From assembly GCF_000146285.1 (NCBI RefSeq), contig NZ_GL385912.1, positions 1,681,251 through 1,745,250 of the forward strand: DNA of 64,000 nt, given 5' to 3'. This DNA is from Mobiluncus curtisii subsp. curtisii ATCC 35241. GTDB taxonomy: Bacteria; Actinomycetota; Actinomycetes; Actinomycetales; Actinomycetaceae. Shown here piece after piece: positions 62,865-64,000 of the stretch. Both the position numbers and the translations under genes were made by a program. Below the pieces are notes generated by a model, which saw only the letters and a list, made by a program, of their open reading frames with translations, searched no databases and had not been told where the DNA came from. The first letter of the stretch is position 1. Each line of letters starts with the position of its first letter.

Positions 62865-64000
62865 ATGGGAAACAGACAGATTACCCGCAAAATTAGCTAC
62901 GCTGCCGCGACTACCCTGCTGGTGTTGGGCGGCGCCTGGGGGCTGACGGGCTGCGAAGGTGCTGCCGGAAAAACTGCCGCCAAAGATGTACCCACCAAGA
63001 CTTCCCTGGTGAAGGTCAAACCAAAACCAACCGCCACCCAACCCGCGGAAATGACCTTTACGGTTGCCGCTACGGGCGATGCTCTGACACACGATGCCCT
63101 CATGCCAGACGTGTCGCGTGATACCGCGGGGAATACGCACTTCACCAATCTGATGGCAGGGATCAAACCGTTTCTCGAGGGGGCTGACCTGGCGATTTGC
63201 CATCAAGAGATTGCTTTCGCCGCAGACGGGGCTGCTTACCAGGGGTTTCCTAACTTCGCCATGCCGACGGGCTGGGCGCAAGACATGAAAGACTTGGGCT
63301 ACGACGGCTGTTCCACCGCTTCGAACCACACTACTGACCAAGGCATCGAAGGCGTGTATCAGACGCTCAACGTGCTGGAAAAAGCCGGTCTGGGAGCTAC
63401 CGGTTCACGGCGCAGTGCAACAGAAAAACCCTACCAGATGTATCAGCTGACGAAAGACGGTCGCACCATCAAAATTGCGCACCTGTCCCTAGCGTGGGGG
63501 AAACTGGGCGGGATGCCCTACATTAGAGAAAAGCCTTGGTTGGTCAATGTAGACAATATGAGTGAAATCCTCAAGTGGGCGGCCGAAGCTCGTCAAGAAG
63601 GCGCTAATGTGATGATTCTGTCCGGTCATAACGGGCTGGAATACGAACTGCAGCCCTCCAGCTGGGCGCGCCAATGGGCACAAGAAGCTGCTGCTAGCGG
63701 GCTGATTGACCTCTATATCGGTCATCATCCGCACGTGCCCCAAGGCATTGAGAAACTGCCCGGTGGCGTGGATGGCAAAGGCATGTGGACGTATTGGAGC
63801 GTGGGGAATGTCATTTCGGATATGCGTCCCCTGGCTACCATGCACACCGACTCGGAACAAATCGCCTGGGCGACGATTAAGGTTCCCGCGCAGGGCAACG
63901 CCGAAGTTATTTCAGCCCAGTGGGTAGGGATTGGTCTGGAACCCGATTCGCATATGGTGGTACCGCTAGCTGCCGCTGCGCGAGGACAAATCCCGCCCGG
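62865..64000 (+). CDS. CapA-family (poly-gamma-glutamate synthesis-like) lipoprotein, 3' end outside window
   Basis: The first 378 codons are visible; the frame is still open at the right edge. A lipoprotein signal peptide ends in LTGC (Cys29 region), then a short linker and the CapA metallophosphatase-like fold: AATGDALTH, DLAICHQEIAF, ASNHTTDQG, ILSGHNG and GHHPHVPQ. CapA-like proteins are linked to capsule or poly-gamma-glutamate anchoring, but many actinobacterial members have no proven role. The mRNA appears leaderless, with TATAAA 6 nt upstream. Confidence 0.9.
   Translation, partial: MGNRQITRKISYAAATTLLVLGGAWGLTGCEGAAGKTAAKDVPTKTSLVKVKPKPTATQPAEMTFTVAATGDALTHDALMPDVSRDTAGNTHFTNLMAGIKPFLEGADLAICHQEIAFAADGAAYQGFPNFAMPTGWAQDMKDLGYDGCSTASNHTTDQGIEGVYQTLNVLEKAGLGATGSRRSATEKPYQMYQLTKDGRTIKIAHLSLAWGKLGGMPYIREKPWLVNVDNMSEILKWAAEARQEGANVMILSGHNGLEYELQPSSWARQWAQEAAASGLIDLYIGHHPHVPQGIEKLPGGVDGKGMWTYWSVGNVISDMRPLATMHTDSEQIAWATIKVPAQGNAEVISAQWVGIGLEPDSHMVVPLAAAARGQIPP

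Noticed and set aside
1-64000. CRISPR array, prophage or transposase genes
   Set aside because: I saw no regularly spaced repeats with unique spacers, no integrase, transposase or phage structural gene in the window.

Overview
The window is chromosomal DNA from a high-GC Gram-positive actinobacterium. Supporting features are the clpS-DUF2017-murI cluster, the uvrD2/ThiF-like/zincin-like/PDZ-Lon/UPF0182/PPA1309 cluster that mycobacteria also carry (around Rv3193c-Rv3198c), a class C sortase pilus locus, DUF3039 and DUF3017 genes, and many genes whose -10 box sits 6-7 nt before the start codon, as in leaderless actinobacterial mRNAs. Moderate GC, a DUF5979-rich pilus adhesin and mucosal-type genes (sialidase, pili) suggest the Actinomycetaceae. 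Mobiluncus is my best guess, but this comes from family recall and not from any search.

Layout. 1-770: end of an unknown gene and a NarL-type response regulator. 770-2090: a repeat- and hairpin-rich stretch next to tRNA-Val, then a decayed reading frame. 2094-3600: a YibE/F membrane protein and initiator tRNA. 3767-15080: the conserved actinobacterial block (UPF0182, PPA1309, UvrD2, ThiF-like, zincin-like, secreted PDZ-Lon protease), then rph and rdgB. 15300-15771: two very small genes. 15790-19780: murI, DUF2017, clpS, a 49-aa membrane protein, pncB and DUF3039. 19909-25348: HU, an NSS-type Na+ symporter and a three-gene FtsX/MacB-like ABC exporter.

25695-36358: a sortase-assembled pilus locus comprising a 2366-aa adhesin, a backbone pilin with YPKN and LPNTG motifs, a class C sortase and an accessory pilin. 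36315-47506: central metabolism, with icd, a long-chain acyl-CoA ligase, purH-purN with a DUF6350 protein, sucCD and ppk2. 47549-56175: pcrA translationally linked to a sialidase, then a PspC-type two-component system facing a large PspC-domain membrane protein across a three-repeat operator. 56188-64000: an ATP-grasp ligase, pnp, rpsO, a quinone oxidoreductase, ribF and the start of a CapA-like lipoprotein that runs off the window.

The most interesting signals are these: overlapping divergent -10 boxes that appear to drive two leaderless protease-family genes whose start codons are 18 bp apart; the same leaderless signature at about ten further genes; a shared palindrome in front of icd and sucCD; three tandem 11-bp repeats between the PspC kinase operon and its divergent target; two lineage-specific insertions in PurH, one with a cysteine cluster; and a pilus locus with non-canonical E-boxes and a degenerate VWA metal site.
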